Shown here: in pieces, positions 45,397 through 55,154 of the stretch | Layout of the letters: each line of letters opens with the position of its first letter | Position numbering within the stretch: the first letter of the stretch is position 1 | From: Schizochytrium sp. CCTCC M209059 | Taxonomy: Eukaryota; Sar; Bigyra; Thraustochytrida; Thraustochytriidae | DNA length: 64,000 nt | NCBI GenBank assembly: GCA_000818945.1 | Contig: KN805453.1 | Location: 1 to 64,000 of the forward strand | Direction: 5' to 3' | Program-made: the position numbers and the translations under genes | Notes under the pieces: model-generated | What the model was told of the DNA's origin: nothing | The model's input: the letters and a program-made list of their open reading frames with translations, nothing else | Database searches by the model: none

Positions 45397-48300
45397 TCAG
45401 AGGCAGGGCGGAACGCCTTCACTAGGTGTTGCAGGCGGCGAAGGTTTGGTCGGCGTTTGCCCTCGTCCTGCAGCATGCTGATGCACGGGCTGCGGGCCTG
45501 TTGCCTGTGCTCGAAACTGCGGTGGCGACGCCTGCACAAGGGTCCTAGCCCGTGCACGCGCGAGAGGCTGTGGTCGATACTCGTTGACACAAAGCAAAGC
45601 AGGTCCCACCGTCCCAACCACCCCCAGTGCAAATGTGAGCCAGGGAGCGACAAGCCAAAACACAGTGTCCGTAAGCTCACAGCAAATCGGTTCCTTGATG
45701 GTCGTGAACATTAGCGCGAATGCCTCACAATCGAAGATGACTGAGGCATCAGCGATAATGCGCCCCGTGCTCGAAACGACCTCCTCTAGCACCTCCTCAG
45801 CGGTCATATCAAAACTAATGCCAAGCAGGACCGTCTCGTTCCCCTCGCCCAAGTATGGACGAAGCGCACTTGCCAAAAGTGGGCCCGTGACTTTACCAAC
45901 GTGGTCCCATAGCTGAGAGATGGGCTCCTGCGGATCCTCCCAGTCTTCACTCTCGAGATTTGCAGCGCTCAACCCAGAGCACTCGACAAGGGCAGATTGC
46001 AGTAATTGGTCGAGATCCAGATCGATCCGAACCTCACCGAGTATTTCGACCGAACAAAAAATCTCTCCATCCTGGGTGCGGCGTACATCGAGGCCGAGCT
46101 CGTCGCAGAGATTCGCCTCCATTTCCCGCACATTGGCCAGGATGGCGGGCTCAACATATTCACAAAAGTCGCCCATCGCCAGCAGCACCGGAATTCCGAC
46201 GGCCACCACGGCAAACATAACGGGCGCCACAAGACAGCCCGTCACGACAAATGGTGCTGTTAATCTGTTGCCTAAGGCCGAGCAGCAGAGAGCAAGGAAG
46301 GCAAAGCCCACCAAGACCATGGGAAACGCAAAGAGGACGAGGTAGACGCTTCGTAAACTCGGAAACCCTGCCATGATTGGATGCACATTCAGCGCCTCAA
46401 TCGTGTTGACCAAACACTCGTCCATGAAACAGAGCGCGTCGACTGCGTACGTGTCCACGACAGCGCCAGTGTTCGGGTCAAGAACACCTTGCACTCCAAG
46501 GAGCGTTGTCTCCGACGTGCGGTATTCTTCAAAGGCAGATATGTTTGTCCATTGTGCCGGAAGATCCACGAACTGGCCTGCAACTGTCGAAAGATAGAAC
46601 CACGATCCGCGAGGAAGCGCTTGCTCGCTGTAGTCGCGGTCAGCTGCGGCTTCGAGAGCGTTAAAAAATGCGCTCGAATTCCGGACAAGGGATCCCACAT
46701 ACCCAAGGTCAACCACTTCGAAGAGTTCGCGCAAGCTGCTCGATCCGCGTCGATCTACGACATTTGCAAACGTCGCACTGTCGTCATCGTCATTCTCTGC
46801 ATCGTCGTCAAGCACTTCGTTTTCTTCCTCGAGAATGACGAGGTCTGTAAAGTGCGAGAAGATAAGGTCCAACGTGTCAGCCCATGAAACAAAGGTGTCC
46901 GGGAAACCATACATATCCAAGTCTCGAGACAGTTCCTCTTCGCGAAGAGACGACAGAAAGTCGACCAAGTCACGTACGACAAAATCGCTCATGCTTGCCG
47001 TAACGGCGCTTGTGAGGGAGAACTCCGCGCTCAGGCTCTCTTCTTCCTCAAAGACGAAACTCGTCCGAATGAGGGAATCTCGCGTCGTTTCAATATCGAC
47101 GAGAATAGTAGTAAGACTTTGTGCCGTGATGTTCGTTTCTTCCGTGATGTTGATTGCAGGAAGCGCAGCCTCTGCTTCGTCGTGCACAAGGTCGGCCGCA
47201 GCGGCCTCGCCAATCACCTCCTCAACCGCCTCGGGGATCTCTAGCATTCGTTGCAATGCGATAGTCACTTCTTGCAAGGCAGGCGCTCGCGTCTGATTGA
47301 AGTGGGCGAGAGCATCGAGTGCGTCCGCAAGCTTGCCGTCCGCATCATTGGCAGCACTTGACTCACAGTCGATTTCACTGGCGACACATGCTTCTACGAG
47401 CAATTCAATGGAATCGAGAGCTTCGTCAAGGGTTGAAAGCGCCAATCTGTAGGTCGCCAGGGAACTCGACTCGAGAGCAACTTTAGCGCTTTGGAGAAGG
47501 TCTCTGGTACTAGCGAGGAGAGTTTTCATCCTCGCAAGAATTAATAATAGCTCATGGAGCAAGTCCGCGATGTGACCTACAGCAAACGCGGTGCGCTGTA
47601 GGCCCGCTGCGCGCCCACGAAGATCGTAAATGGCCCCTGCCAAAAGAAGCATCGACTCTGAATTGACGGCCAACGATTCGTTGGTGCCTGCCACAATCTC
47701 CACCGCGAGAGAACCACGAGCGCACTTTGCCCGCAGCGAGCTCCACGCCGTTGCATTCAAGTCTTCCTCCGATTGCGAAACGTCCATACTCGCAAGAGGC
47801 TCGAGCGCAGTTAATAGCTCTGATATCTTCACAATCTCTATGCCTTGTTGCCACTGCTGAAGCAGCGACTCCTCCTGAAGTTGCGAAGAAATTGACTCGA
47901 GTTCGTCGAGAAGGTCTAGCACCGTTGTGTCCAAGGGCCATTTGGACGAATTGACCGTGAGCGGAAGTTGAGCAAGCTGAGCACGAAAGCTCACCAAAGC
48001 GCGCAACGTTTCGTTGGCGATGTCGTAGCGACTTGACGAGATCGCATATTCATCGAGAGCGGCGGAGAGGTTGACGATATTCGCAGCTCCTGCTTCAGAG
48101 AAGATCGTTAGCATAGACTCCAGATGCTCGCTCGTCGCTTCGTCGACGCCAGATGTCGTAGACATTGGTGGGAGCGCTCGAAATGCCGCTGATCCAAGAT
48201 GGCTTGCGTTCATCGCATGAGGAACATCGGGATCTGCGAGCTGAACTGCGTCTTGAAAGGTATCAAAGAAGTCATGCGCTCGGGTAGAGGCGTTGGGAAT

Positions 48301-49563
48301 GACCATTTGCGTTAACGAGTCGAGACAGTAAAAGGCGCGACTGACTTCCGGCAAGTCGAGAGTGCTGTTAAAAGTCTCGATTGCGGCAACAGTAGACCTT
48401 CCTCCCACGGTCACGAGAGCTGTACGGACGATGGAGGGGACACTGCGGACAAGGGCTGCTGTGCCATTGGGGAGCGACACAATGAGATGTTTTTGCGCTT
48501 CCACAAATGTTTCGAAGCCGCGCTTGTCGCCAAGAATGATCATGGTCAAAAAGACGAGAATGAAGATGCCCATAAGGGAAAAGCCCGACACGTATGCTGG
48601 AAGCGCGCATCTGTTGACCTTCGGCGGCGTTTGCAGCGCCTTCGACTCGGTCTGAAAGTCTTCGTTGGTGTTGCTCCTGCTGCTAGTGCTACTACTGTTG
48701 GAACGACGAAAGCTTATGGCCCAACTCGGACTGGACAAGACTGACTGCGAGTCTGGAGAGGGATCACTCTCCTCGTCATGACGAAAACTCGAGGCACGAA
48801 TGGAACCGAGGTTGGCGCCATGACTCGAGGGTGTAATCGACGCGCGTTCTGGAGCCTCATTGGGCGAATTTAGCATTGGAGGATTGAGTGCCGTTGGCGT
48901 GGGGCTATTTTCGGCCGACTCTGTTCCAGAATGACGAAATCTCGTAGCCCATCCCTCTTCCACAGCTGTGAGATCGCGGCGGAAGCTTGTCCGATTTGGC
49001 AAGGCAGGACGTCCACCAGAAGGGTGTTCGCGGTCGCCCATCCCGCACTCTTGTTGATGGGCGCGTTCACATGCACTTGGGGTTTCCCTCGGTGTGTTCG
49101 TCAGACTGCTTCTCTCAGCCCAAACACCATCCTCGTCGGAACTCACGAGACAAGCTTTACAGCAGCGGCAAAGAAGATAAAAGAGAAGAAAGAGGAGACA
49201 TAGGCCGGCGAGCACGGCGAAGACGAATGCGTAGAGAACATAGCTTTGCACAATGCGCGCCCAAGTCGTCGGGTCATCCTGCGCGGTGTAGAGAACACTA
49301 AAGTCGAGAGCACCCGAATCCGAGGCAATGCCGAGAAGGTCCCAAGGCGATGCAATGCAGACGGCGGTTGCAGTTGTGGGCGCAAAGGTAGGCGACTGGG
49401 TCACATTCCATATGCCGGTGTCCTCATCCTCGCACATGACGAGGAGCCCTTCTGCGAGAGCCCAGTTCCTCTCCACGCGTCTCATGGACAGGTCAAAGCG
49501 GGGAAGACCTTGCATGGCCGACGGTCCGGCGCATAGCCCTTGGAGCACGCCATGTTCGTCCAT
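45397..49563 (-). CDS. Large pentaspan membrane protein, prominin/tweety-like topology
   Basis: From the ATG at 49563 the protein has 1388 residues. TM1 (LYAFVFAVLAGLCLLFLLF, about 115-140) ends in the Cys-rich LLCRCCKACL. A cytosolic Ser-rich loop of about 180 residues follows. TM2 (MGIFILVFLTMIILG) lies near 330-345, then a loop of about 700 residues with many N-x-S/T sites and helical, coiled-coil-like sequence. TM3 and TM4 (VLFAFPMVLVGFAFLALCC; PVMFAVVAVGIPVLLAM) lie near 1070-1125, then a 180-residue loop with paired Cys, TM5 (WLTFALGVVGTVGPALLC) near 1305-1325 and a basic tail. Five passes, two big lumenal loops and cysteines after TM1 match prominins, which shape membrane protrusions. 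Sequence support is only topological; tweety channels share it. No signal peptide is seen at this start, so an upstream exon is possible. Confidence 0.6.
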   Translation of the reverse strand: MDEHGVLQGLCAGPSAMQGLPRFDLSMRRVERNWALAEGLLVMCEDEDTGIWNVTQSPTFAPTTATAVCIASPWDLLGIASDSGALDFSVLYTAQDDPTTWARIVQSYVLYAFVFAVLAGLCLLFLLFYLLCRCCKACLVSSDEDGVWAERSSLTNTPRETPSACERAHQQECGMGDREHPSGGRPALPNRTSFRRDLTAVEEGWATRFRHSGTESAENSPTPTALNPPMLNSPNEAPERASITPSSHGANLGSIRASSFRHDEESDPSPDSQSVLSSPSWAISFRRSNSSSTSSRSNTNEDFQTESKALQTPPKVNRCALPAYVSGFSLMGIFILVFLTMIILGDKRGFETFVEAQKHLIVSLPNGTAALVRSVPSIVRTALVTVGGRSTVAAIETFNSTLDLPEVSRAFYCLDSLTQMVIPNASTRAHDFFDTFQDAVQLADPDVPHAMNASHLGSAAFRALPPMSTTSGVDEATSEHLESMLTIFSEAGAANIVNLSAALDEYAISSSRYDIANETLRALVSFRAQLAQLPLTVNSSKWPLDTTVLDLLDELESISSQLQEESLLQQWQQGIEIVKISELLTALEPLASMDVSQSEEDLNATAWSSLRAKCARGSLAVEIVAGTNESLAVNSESMLLLAGAIYDLRGRAAGLQRTAFAVGHIADLLHELLLILARMKTLLASTRDLLQSAKVALESSSLATYRLALSTLDEALDSIELLVEACVASEIDCESSAANDADGKLADALDALAHFNQTRAPALQEVTIALQRMLEIPEAVEEVIGEAAAADLVHDEAEAALPAINITEETNITAQSLTTILVDIETTRDSLIRTSFVFEEEESLSAEFSLTSAVTASMSDFVVRDLVDFLSSLREEELSRDLDMYGFPDTFVSWADTLDLIFSHFTDLVILEEENEVLDDDAENDDDDSATFANVVDRRGSSSLRELFEVVDLGYVGSLVRNSSAFFNALEAAADRDYSEQALPRGSWFYLSTVAGQFVDLPAQWTNISAFEEYRTSETTLLGVQGVLDPNTGAVVDTYAVDALCFMDECLVNTIEALNVHPIMAGFPSLRSVYLVLFAFPMVLVGFAFLALCCSALGNRLTAPFVVTGCLVAPVMFAVVAVGIPVLLAMGDFCEYVEPAILANVREMEANLCDELGLDVRRTQDGEIFCSVEILGEVRIDLDLDQLLQSALVECSGLSAANLESEDWEDPQEPISQLWDHVGKVTGPLLASALRPYLGEGNETVLLGISFDMTAEEVLEEVVSSTGRIIADASVIFDCEAFALMFTTIKEPICCELTDTVFWLVAPWLTFALGVVGTVGPALLCVNEYRPQPLARARARTLVQASPPQFRAQATGPQPVHQHAAGRGQTPTKPSPPATPSEGVPPCL

Positions 49564-50824
49564 AGGACTGCCCGTGGCTATCGCACTCGATTGGTCCTCC
49601 TCATGCCGGTTTGGTCTCCGCGAAAGTGGGGTTTCTTGTACGAGGATGAGGAGGGGGTGGGTGAGATGAGATAGGATGACCCTATGCAGACACCAAGTCG
49701 GTTGCTTTCCTTTTCTAACATTTAATAGCACACTTGAGGCCGCCAGACAGCTATAGCTCGGAAGCGACCATTCTTCATTTTCCCGGCCAACTTACGTCAG
49801 CACTGAGTCAGAGACCCTCCCGTGTCCAGCTTGCGGGCTGGTACGCCACAGCAGCAAGCAGCTTACCTGGCAACTGCAAGGATTGCTGGCGAATGTCGTC
49901 AAAGTCCCCAAGGCTCCGACCTGCGCTGATGAAAGTCCCCGATCGCCAACTTTTCCCGCTCGGCTCTCAAAACCCGTGACATCGCTCCTCTGCTACTGCA
50001 TCGACCGACGCGACGACGCGCTCGCGGCGGTTGCGTCTCCAGCCCGCGCCGTCAAAGGTTCTGCACCTCCCTCCCCGCTCTCGGCGCTCTCGACGCGCAC
50101 GCAAAGGCTCGCGGATTTCTGCGCGCTCAACGCGCTGTCAGCGACGGCGACGACGATCCTGCCGACGCCGATTCGAGCGCTCTCGCTCGCGGTCGAGGGC
50201 GCAGGCTCGAGTCCCCCCGCGCAGACGTGAGGCCGGGACTTCCGCCGCGCGAAGCTCCGCCCGCGGGTCGGTCGATCGCCGCGGCTCGAGCCGACGACGA
50301 TGCCTCTCGAGCTCTTCGGCCAGCGGGGGGAAGATGTGCTGCGCTGCTGGCGGTGCGGGCTAAGGAAAAGGAAAAATTGGACTTCTTCGTTGCGCTGTAT
50401 AGTATACGTATAGTACGTACTTTACTATACTGTAGCCTTTCAGCTTGAAGAAGTGTAGGCGGAGCAGCCAAAAGACCGGTGCGAGATCCCCTGCAGAACC
50501 GCGGCGGATTTGTCTGGCACAGAAGCAGATCGGCGGAAGGCTTCCTGGCCTTGCGCACGCAAATACGACAGGCAGTACAGCTCGCTGTCGAGCGCAAAGT
50601 AGGGACGGTGGCTGAGCCAGGAACCTGAAGGCTGCGCAACGGAAGCAAATCGCTAACCAACGAGAAGCGCCAGCATACAAATCGCAATCGACGCGAGCAA
50701 ACCAAGAAACAAACAAGCAAAGAAACAAGCAAGGAAAGGAGAGGAAAGAAAAGAAAAGGTCAGGAAACAAGCGAGAGCAACCATTGAGGGAGCGCAGCTC
50801 GTCGATACTCAGGAAGGAGGAAAC
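49564..50824. promoter_or_regulatory. Divergent intergenic region, pentaspan gene and ABC-F gene
   Basis: On the minus strand a pyrimidine-rich stretch ends in GTACAAG near 49637, resembling a 3' splice site, and GTAAG-type donors occur near 49865 and 49796. I could not join an open first exon, so none is annotated. Around 50396-50433 GTATAGTA and TACTATAC form an inverted repeat about a GTACGTAC core. AAACAAGCAAAG-type purine repeats lie at 50700-50790. Confidence 0.5.
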
Positions 50825-52678
50825 ATGGTTAGCGAACAAGCGTTGTTGGGCGCGGATTCCCCACAAGGTTTCGACACTTTCGATGAGCTCCCATCCGTGG
50901 CAAGCAATGCCAGTTGCCAATTTAACGGGAAACAAATGAAACTCAGTCTCGGTACTCTGGAATATCTGGGGCATGCTGGTAATCTCTTTACTGTGGAAAG
51001 CTGTGTTCTGGAGACCGGCGCAATCTATGGAATCGTAGGCCCCAATGGCGTGGGAAAGAGTTCTTTTGCCAAACTTTGGACCTCGAAAACACTCCCAGGC
51101 TTCCCTTCGTCAATCTCTACGTGCTATTTGGACTCGTGCTCACGAGAAGGATCCGACAAGGAAATGCAACTCGACCCCCGCGCAATGCTTGAAGCCGCCA
51201 TTAAAGATCGCTGCAAAGATCTGGGTGACCAAGTTCAGGCCTTGGAAGCTGCGCTAAATAACGACATCGGCGCAGAGAAGGCAGAGATGTTGGCTGCAAG
51301 GCTAGGCGAGCTATGCGAGCAAGAGGATGATCTGTTGGCATCGGGTTCACAAGAGATTACGAGCGTTCTTGAAGACCTTGGCTTTGCTGCAGCTGGGCTT
51401 TTGGACACACCCGTGGCGCAACTGTCGAATGGATGGCGGTATAAGGCACGTCTTGCCAAGGCTTTGTTGGCGCACGCCGACCTTTTGGTGCTGGATGAGC
51501 CCTCCTTTCTCGATGCAAGGTCAACGGACTGGCTCATTACGCGCACGAAAGAAGTGGCTGCCAAGGGAGCAATCGTTTGTCTCATTTCGCACAAAGAAAG
51601 TCTGCTCGAAGCACTCGCGGACAGGATTCTTTTCATCAGCGCGAGCAAGACGCTCGACACGTACAATTGCGGATACGAAGTATTTCGCGGTGTGCGAAGC
51701 AACGAGGTGACTTCGGCGACCCGCGAAGAGGCCAAGGGTCGGCAGACACGAGAGCACGCGGAGCATGCGCTCAAGACGGCAAAGAAGCGAGTAGCCAAGG
51801 GCGCCAAAAACTACCACAAGGTTGTTGGCGCTGGCGAGGATCGGCGCTGGATCAAGGGCAAGTGCAAGGAGGCCAAGCAAAAGGCTGCGAGGAGCATTGG
51901 CGCCAAGGTGAAGCAGCTCGAAAAGGAGACGGAGCGTCTCGAGGAGCTTGCCAAGGCGGCGACGGAACACCGAACCCAAGCGATTTCTCTTTCGGGAAGC
52001 GCATGGTCACCCATGCAGCAAATGGTGTCTCTTCAGGATGTACATTTTGGCTATCGCCCAGACGAACCTGTCTTGCGCGACGTTTCGCTTGCAATTTATG
52101 GCGGAGATCGTATCGTTCTGACGGGTGCAAATGGCGAGGGCAAGAGCACGCTCCTGAAACTCGTGTATGGTGACGTCGAGCCTTTAGAAGGCAATGTATC
52201 GCGCGCGAGTGGGCAGCACATTGCGTATTTCCCTCAGGACGCGCTGGAGCAACTTGTTGTGAAACATGGAGGCGAGTCTGCCACGCGACTTTTGCAAGCA
52301 CAGCTAAAGACCACGGGTGAGGTTTCCGAGATGGATGCCCGCGTAGCTTTGGGTGCCTTTGGCATCAAGGGCGACCTTGCCGTGCGGCCAATTCGGACCT
52401 TGTCTGCGGGACAGCGAACACGTCTGTATTTGGCGCTTCTCTTTTCTCGCAAGGGCGCCAAGCCCTCGCTACTCGTGCTCGACGAGGTGGAGAACCTAGA
52501 CGCGGAGACGACGGAGGCGCTCATGACCAGTCTTGCAGACTTTCCCGGCGCGGTGCTCTGCGTGACACACGATTCTACGCATTCTGCATTTTTGCGACCG
52601 CGACAAGTCTGGAATGTGCAAGGCGGTCACGTGGGTGTTACGCTTACAGAGCACTTGGCACAGGACCCCAGTGTTTGA
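50825..52678 (+). CDS. ABC-F family twin-ATPase (GCN20/ABCF-like)
   Basis: The 617-residue soluble protein has two ABC domains and no membrane segments, the ABC-F layout used in ribosome-associated translation factors. Domain 1 has Walker A GPNGVGKSS near residue 70, signature LSNGWRYKARLAKALL near 200, Walker B LLVLDEPSFLD near 222 and ISHKESLL. A basic, helical linker (KKRVAKGAKNYHKVVG onward, about 310-390) takes the place of the P-site tRNA-interaction motif. Domain 2 has GANGEGKST near 434, LSAGQRTRLYLALLF near 527, LLVLDEVENLD near 550 and VTHDS. DEVENLD departs from the usual DEPTNHLD. Which ABCF subclass it belongs to is not clear. A start ATG right after an upstream purine-rich leader was used. 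It is the first gene of a tandem pair with ALDH. Confidence 0.9.
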   Translation: MVSEQALLGADSPQGFDTFDELPSVASNASCQFNGKQMKLSLGTLEYLGHAGNLFTVESCVLETGAIYGIVGPNGVGKSSFAKLWTSKTLPGFPSSISTCYLDSCSREGSDKEMQLDPRAMLEAAIKDRCKDLGDQVQALEAALNNDIGAEKAEMLAARLGELCEQEDDLLASGSQEITSVLEDLGFAAAGLLDTPVAQLSNGWRYKARLAKALLAHADLLVLDEPSFLDARSTDWLITRTKEVAAKGAIVCLISHKESLLEALADRILFISASKTLDTYNCGYEVFRGVRSNEVTSATREEAKGRQTREHAEHALKTAKKRVAKGAKNYHKVVGAGEDRRWIKGKCKEAKQKAARSIGAKVKQLEKETERLEELAKAATEHRTQAISLSGSAWSPMQQMVSLQDVHFGYRPDEPVLRDVSLAIYGGDRIVLTGANGEGKSTLLKLVYGDVEPLEGNVSRASGQHIAYFPQDALEQLVVKHGGESATRLLQAQLKTTGEVSEMDARVALGAFGIKGDLAVRPIRTLSAGQRTRLYLALLFSRKGAKPSLLVLDEVENLDAETTEALMTSLADFPGAVLCVTHDSTHSAFLRPRQVWNVQGGHVGVTLTEHLAQDPSV

Positions 52679-53173
52679 AGAAAGAGATCCACTGTCATTA
52701 TGACACAAGCAAAGATGTAAAAGCCAATTTTTATTGAAGAAGAAGACGGTTCTCGATCTGTGATGCAGTGCTGCGTCGTGTATGTGTCTTGGTCCGAGAC
52801 CTCTGGGCCTACCTAGAAAGATGGCGATGATGATGCATGTTCTACTTGGCTTCGCACGACCGTAGATCACCCAAAGGTAGTAGTGAGTGACCAGATTGTG
52901 CAGTATACACCTGCACTTTGAAAGTCAGGAATTGACTTTGTCATCGCCGCCGTGCAAGTGATTGCGCTGTCAATGTTCCGGTGGATGAATCGATCCGAGA
53001 TCGACGCGCAAAGGCCGTCAGCGCGCGCATTTTCGGACCCTCGAGCGAGCGAGCAATACCGTACAAAACAAGGAGTGGGTAGTACAAACTATAGTAATGT
53101 TGTATTCCTGATCACCTGTGATGAGGCAGGCGCGGCATACTGAGGCAAACTCAGAATCTCTTTTGTGATCAAG
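52679..53173. promoter_or_regulatory. Intergenic between ABC-F and ALDH genes
   Basis: It carries the ABC-F 3' end and ALDH promoter. GGGCCTACCTAG at 52806-52817 resembles the recurrent AGGCCTA vocabulary. No gene is supported. Confidence 0.55.
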
Positions 53174-54679
53174 ATGGCGTCGCGCGTGAAGCTTCCCGGG
53201 TCATGGCCGGCGCGACTGCAGTCGTGGGTGGGCGGCGCGTGGCGACCGTCCACGTCCGCGAGCGTGCAGACGCTGCCGGTGCACTGCTCGGCGTTGAACA
53301 AGACCTTGTGCGAATACGAGGTGGCAGGCACGGAAGACGTTGAAGAAGCCGTGCGCGTGGCGACCGCCGCGCAGCGCGAGTGGGCACGCTGGGCGCCGGC
53401 AGAACGCGGGCGCGTACTGCGGCGCGCAGCGGACATTCTTACGGAACGCAACGACGAGCTCTCTGCGCTCGAGGCGTTTGACACGTCGCGGCCTTTGCAA
53501 GAAACCCTCGACGTCGATATCGTGAGCGCGCGTGATGCGCTCGAGTACTATGGCGGCATCGCGGCGACAATTGGCGGCGAGATGATCCAGCAACCAAACC
53601 AGAGCTGGGCATACACGATCCGCGAGCCTCTGGGCGTAACATGTGGCATTGGAGCGTGGAACTACCCGATGCAGAGCGCCGGCTGGAAAGCAGCCCCTGC
53701 CCTGGCGTGCGGCAATGCCATCCTCTTCAAGCCGGCTGAGGATACGCCTCTGACTGCGCTGGCCCTGGGCGAGGTTCTTCGCGAGGCAGGTCTTCCAGAT
53801 GGACTTTACAATGTTATGTTGGGAGCTGGCGAGACAGGACAGCTCCTGACGCGCCACCCAGGAGTTTCCAAGGTTTCTTTTACTGGCTCGGTGCCCACGG
53901 GCAAGGCCATTTGCCGCGACGCTGCAGACTCGCTGAAAAAGGTGCAATTGGAGCTGGGCGGTAAGTCTCCGCTCATCATTTTTGAGGATACAGATTTGGA
54001 CGAGGCCGTCTCTGCCACAATGTTGGCCAACTGGTACTCCAACGGCGAGGTTTGCTCGAACGGAACTCGGGTGTTCGTGCAGGCGTCCATCAAAGATCGT
54101 TTTCTGGACGAGCTTGTCCGACGCACGCGCAAAATCAAGCTTGGCGATCCCCTCGATATGGAGACGCAAATGAGTGCGCTCATTAATGAGAAGCACTTTG
54201 CCAAGGTCATGAGCTATATTGAAAAGGGTCAGGCCGAAGGCGCGCGTTTGGTGATGGGCGGCGAGCGCGTCAGTGTCGAGGGGGACTGCGCGGCGTCCAC
54301 GTGTTTCATGACGCCGGCTATTTTTGATAACTGCACGGACGACATGTCGATTGTGCGTGAGGAGATCTTTGGTCCCGTGGCATCTATTCTTACATTTGAG
54401 ACCGAAGAGGAGGTGGTGCGGCGCGCCAATGACACCGACTACGGACTCTCCGCAGGCGTATTTACCAATGATATTCGTCGTGCGCACCGCGTCATTCGCG
54501 AGGTCAAAGCCGGCACGACTTGGATCAACAACTACAATTTGGCGCCTGCGGAAATTCCTTGGATTGGTCACAAGAGCTCGGGTATTGGCGGCTCCAATGG
54601 AAGCCTTGGCATTGAAGATTGGACGCAAATCAAGTCCGTTTACGTTGAGATGGACAAGGTTGATTGCCCATACGAATAA
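53174..54679 (+). CDS. Aldehyde dehydrogenase, betaine-aldehyde/ALDH9-like
   Basis: The 501-residue NAD(P)-dependent enzyme oxidises an aldehyde to its acid. Visible landmarks are the substrate-channel segment GIGAWNYPMQSAGWKAAPAL near 157, the nucleotide motif FTGSVPTGK near 236, the general base in LELGGKSP near 259 and the catalytic Cys in NGEVCSNGTRVFV near 294. EIFGPVASIL and the C-terminal GIGGSNGSLGIEDWTQIK are also family-typical. NGEVCSNGT is characteristic of betaine aldehyde dehydrogenase and ALDH9 (4-trimethylaminobutyraldehyde), so glycine betaine or carnitine synthesis is plausible; osmolyte use would suit a marine microbe. The ATG at 53174 lies in AAG-ATG-GCG; a GTG three codons upstream is not taken. 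No targeting signal is clear. Confidence 0.94.
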   Translation: MASRVKLPGSWPARLQSWVGGAWRPSTSASVQTLPVHCSALNKTLCEYEVAGTEDVEEAVRVATAAQREWARWAPAERGRVLRRAADILTERNDELSALEAFDTSRPLQETLDVDIVSARDALEYYGGIAATIGGEMIQQPNQSWAYTIREPLGVTCGIGAWNYPMQSAGWKAAPALACGNAILFKPAEDTPLTALALGEVLREAGLPDGLYNVMLGAGETGQLLTRHPGVSKVSFTGSVPTGKAICRDAADSLKKVQLELGGKSPLIIFEDTDLDEAVSATMLANWYSNGEVCSNGTRVFVQASIKDRFLDELVRRTRKIKLGDPLDMETQMSALINEKHFAKVMSYIEKGQAEGARLVMGGERVSVEGDCAASTCFMTPAIFDNCTDDMSIVREEIFGPVASILTFETEEEVVRRANDTDYGLSAGVFTNDIRRAHRVIREVKAGTTWINNYNLAPAEIPWIGHKSSGIGGSNGSLGIEDWTQIKSVYVEMDKVDCPYE

Positions 54680-55154
54680 GTGCATGAGTGAGTGAAGGAG
54701 CGAGTGAGCGAGTGAGTGAGAAAGTGAGTGCCCTCCATTGCGAGCCAGAATCCGCCCCTCTCTCTTACCCCCCCCCACGCCTCCAAGCCTCCAAATCTAA
54801 AGTATAAAGAAAAGTACCGTGAACTCGTTTGTGTTTGTGAATGAGTGAAGGTGATCGAGCCGTGAGAACTGTAAACCTGTCTGGCTTTTTCCATGATCTC
54901 CTCGTCCATCATGTCGAGGTCGTACAAGTATGTAAAAACTTGGTTAGCCTGCTGCCAACGAAGTGCCCAAGTGTAAGGAAGTCTATACGTCGACATCAAG
55001 AAAGAAAGAGGGAGAAGGGAGGATCAACGTCTGCGTTTGATCGATGGTCTCTTTGGCAAAAGTTCAATCATGGCAAGATTGGGAAAAGAATTGGCAACAA
55101 ACCGTAATCGTCCTCAAATCGCTGATAATAACCTACTCTCACGCACGCGTGAAT
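54680..55154. other. Convergent 3' intergenic region (ALDH / RPS2)
   Basis: It starts with GAGTGAGTGA-type tetranucleotide repeats at 54686-54728 and a C-run near 54769. On the minus strand, 54876-54999 shows a short coding-like patch beginning MSTYRLPYTWALRWQQ after a pyrimidine tract (see findings). Otherwise nothing is seen. Confidence 0.5.

Noticed and set aside
53201..54778. 525-codon minus-strand frame opposite ALDH
   Set aside because: Same codon-bias effect; the sense frame has every ALDH motif.
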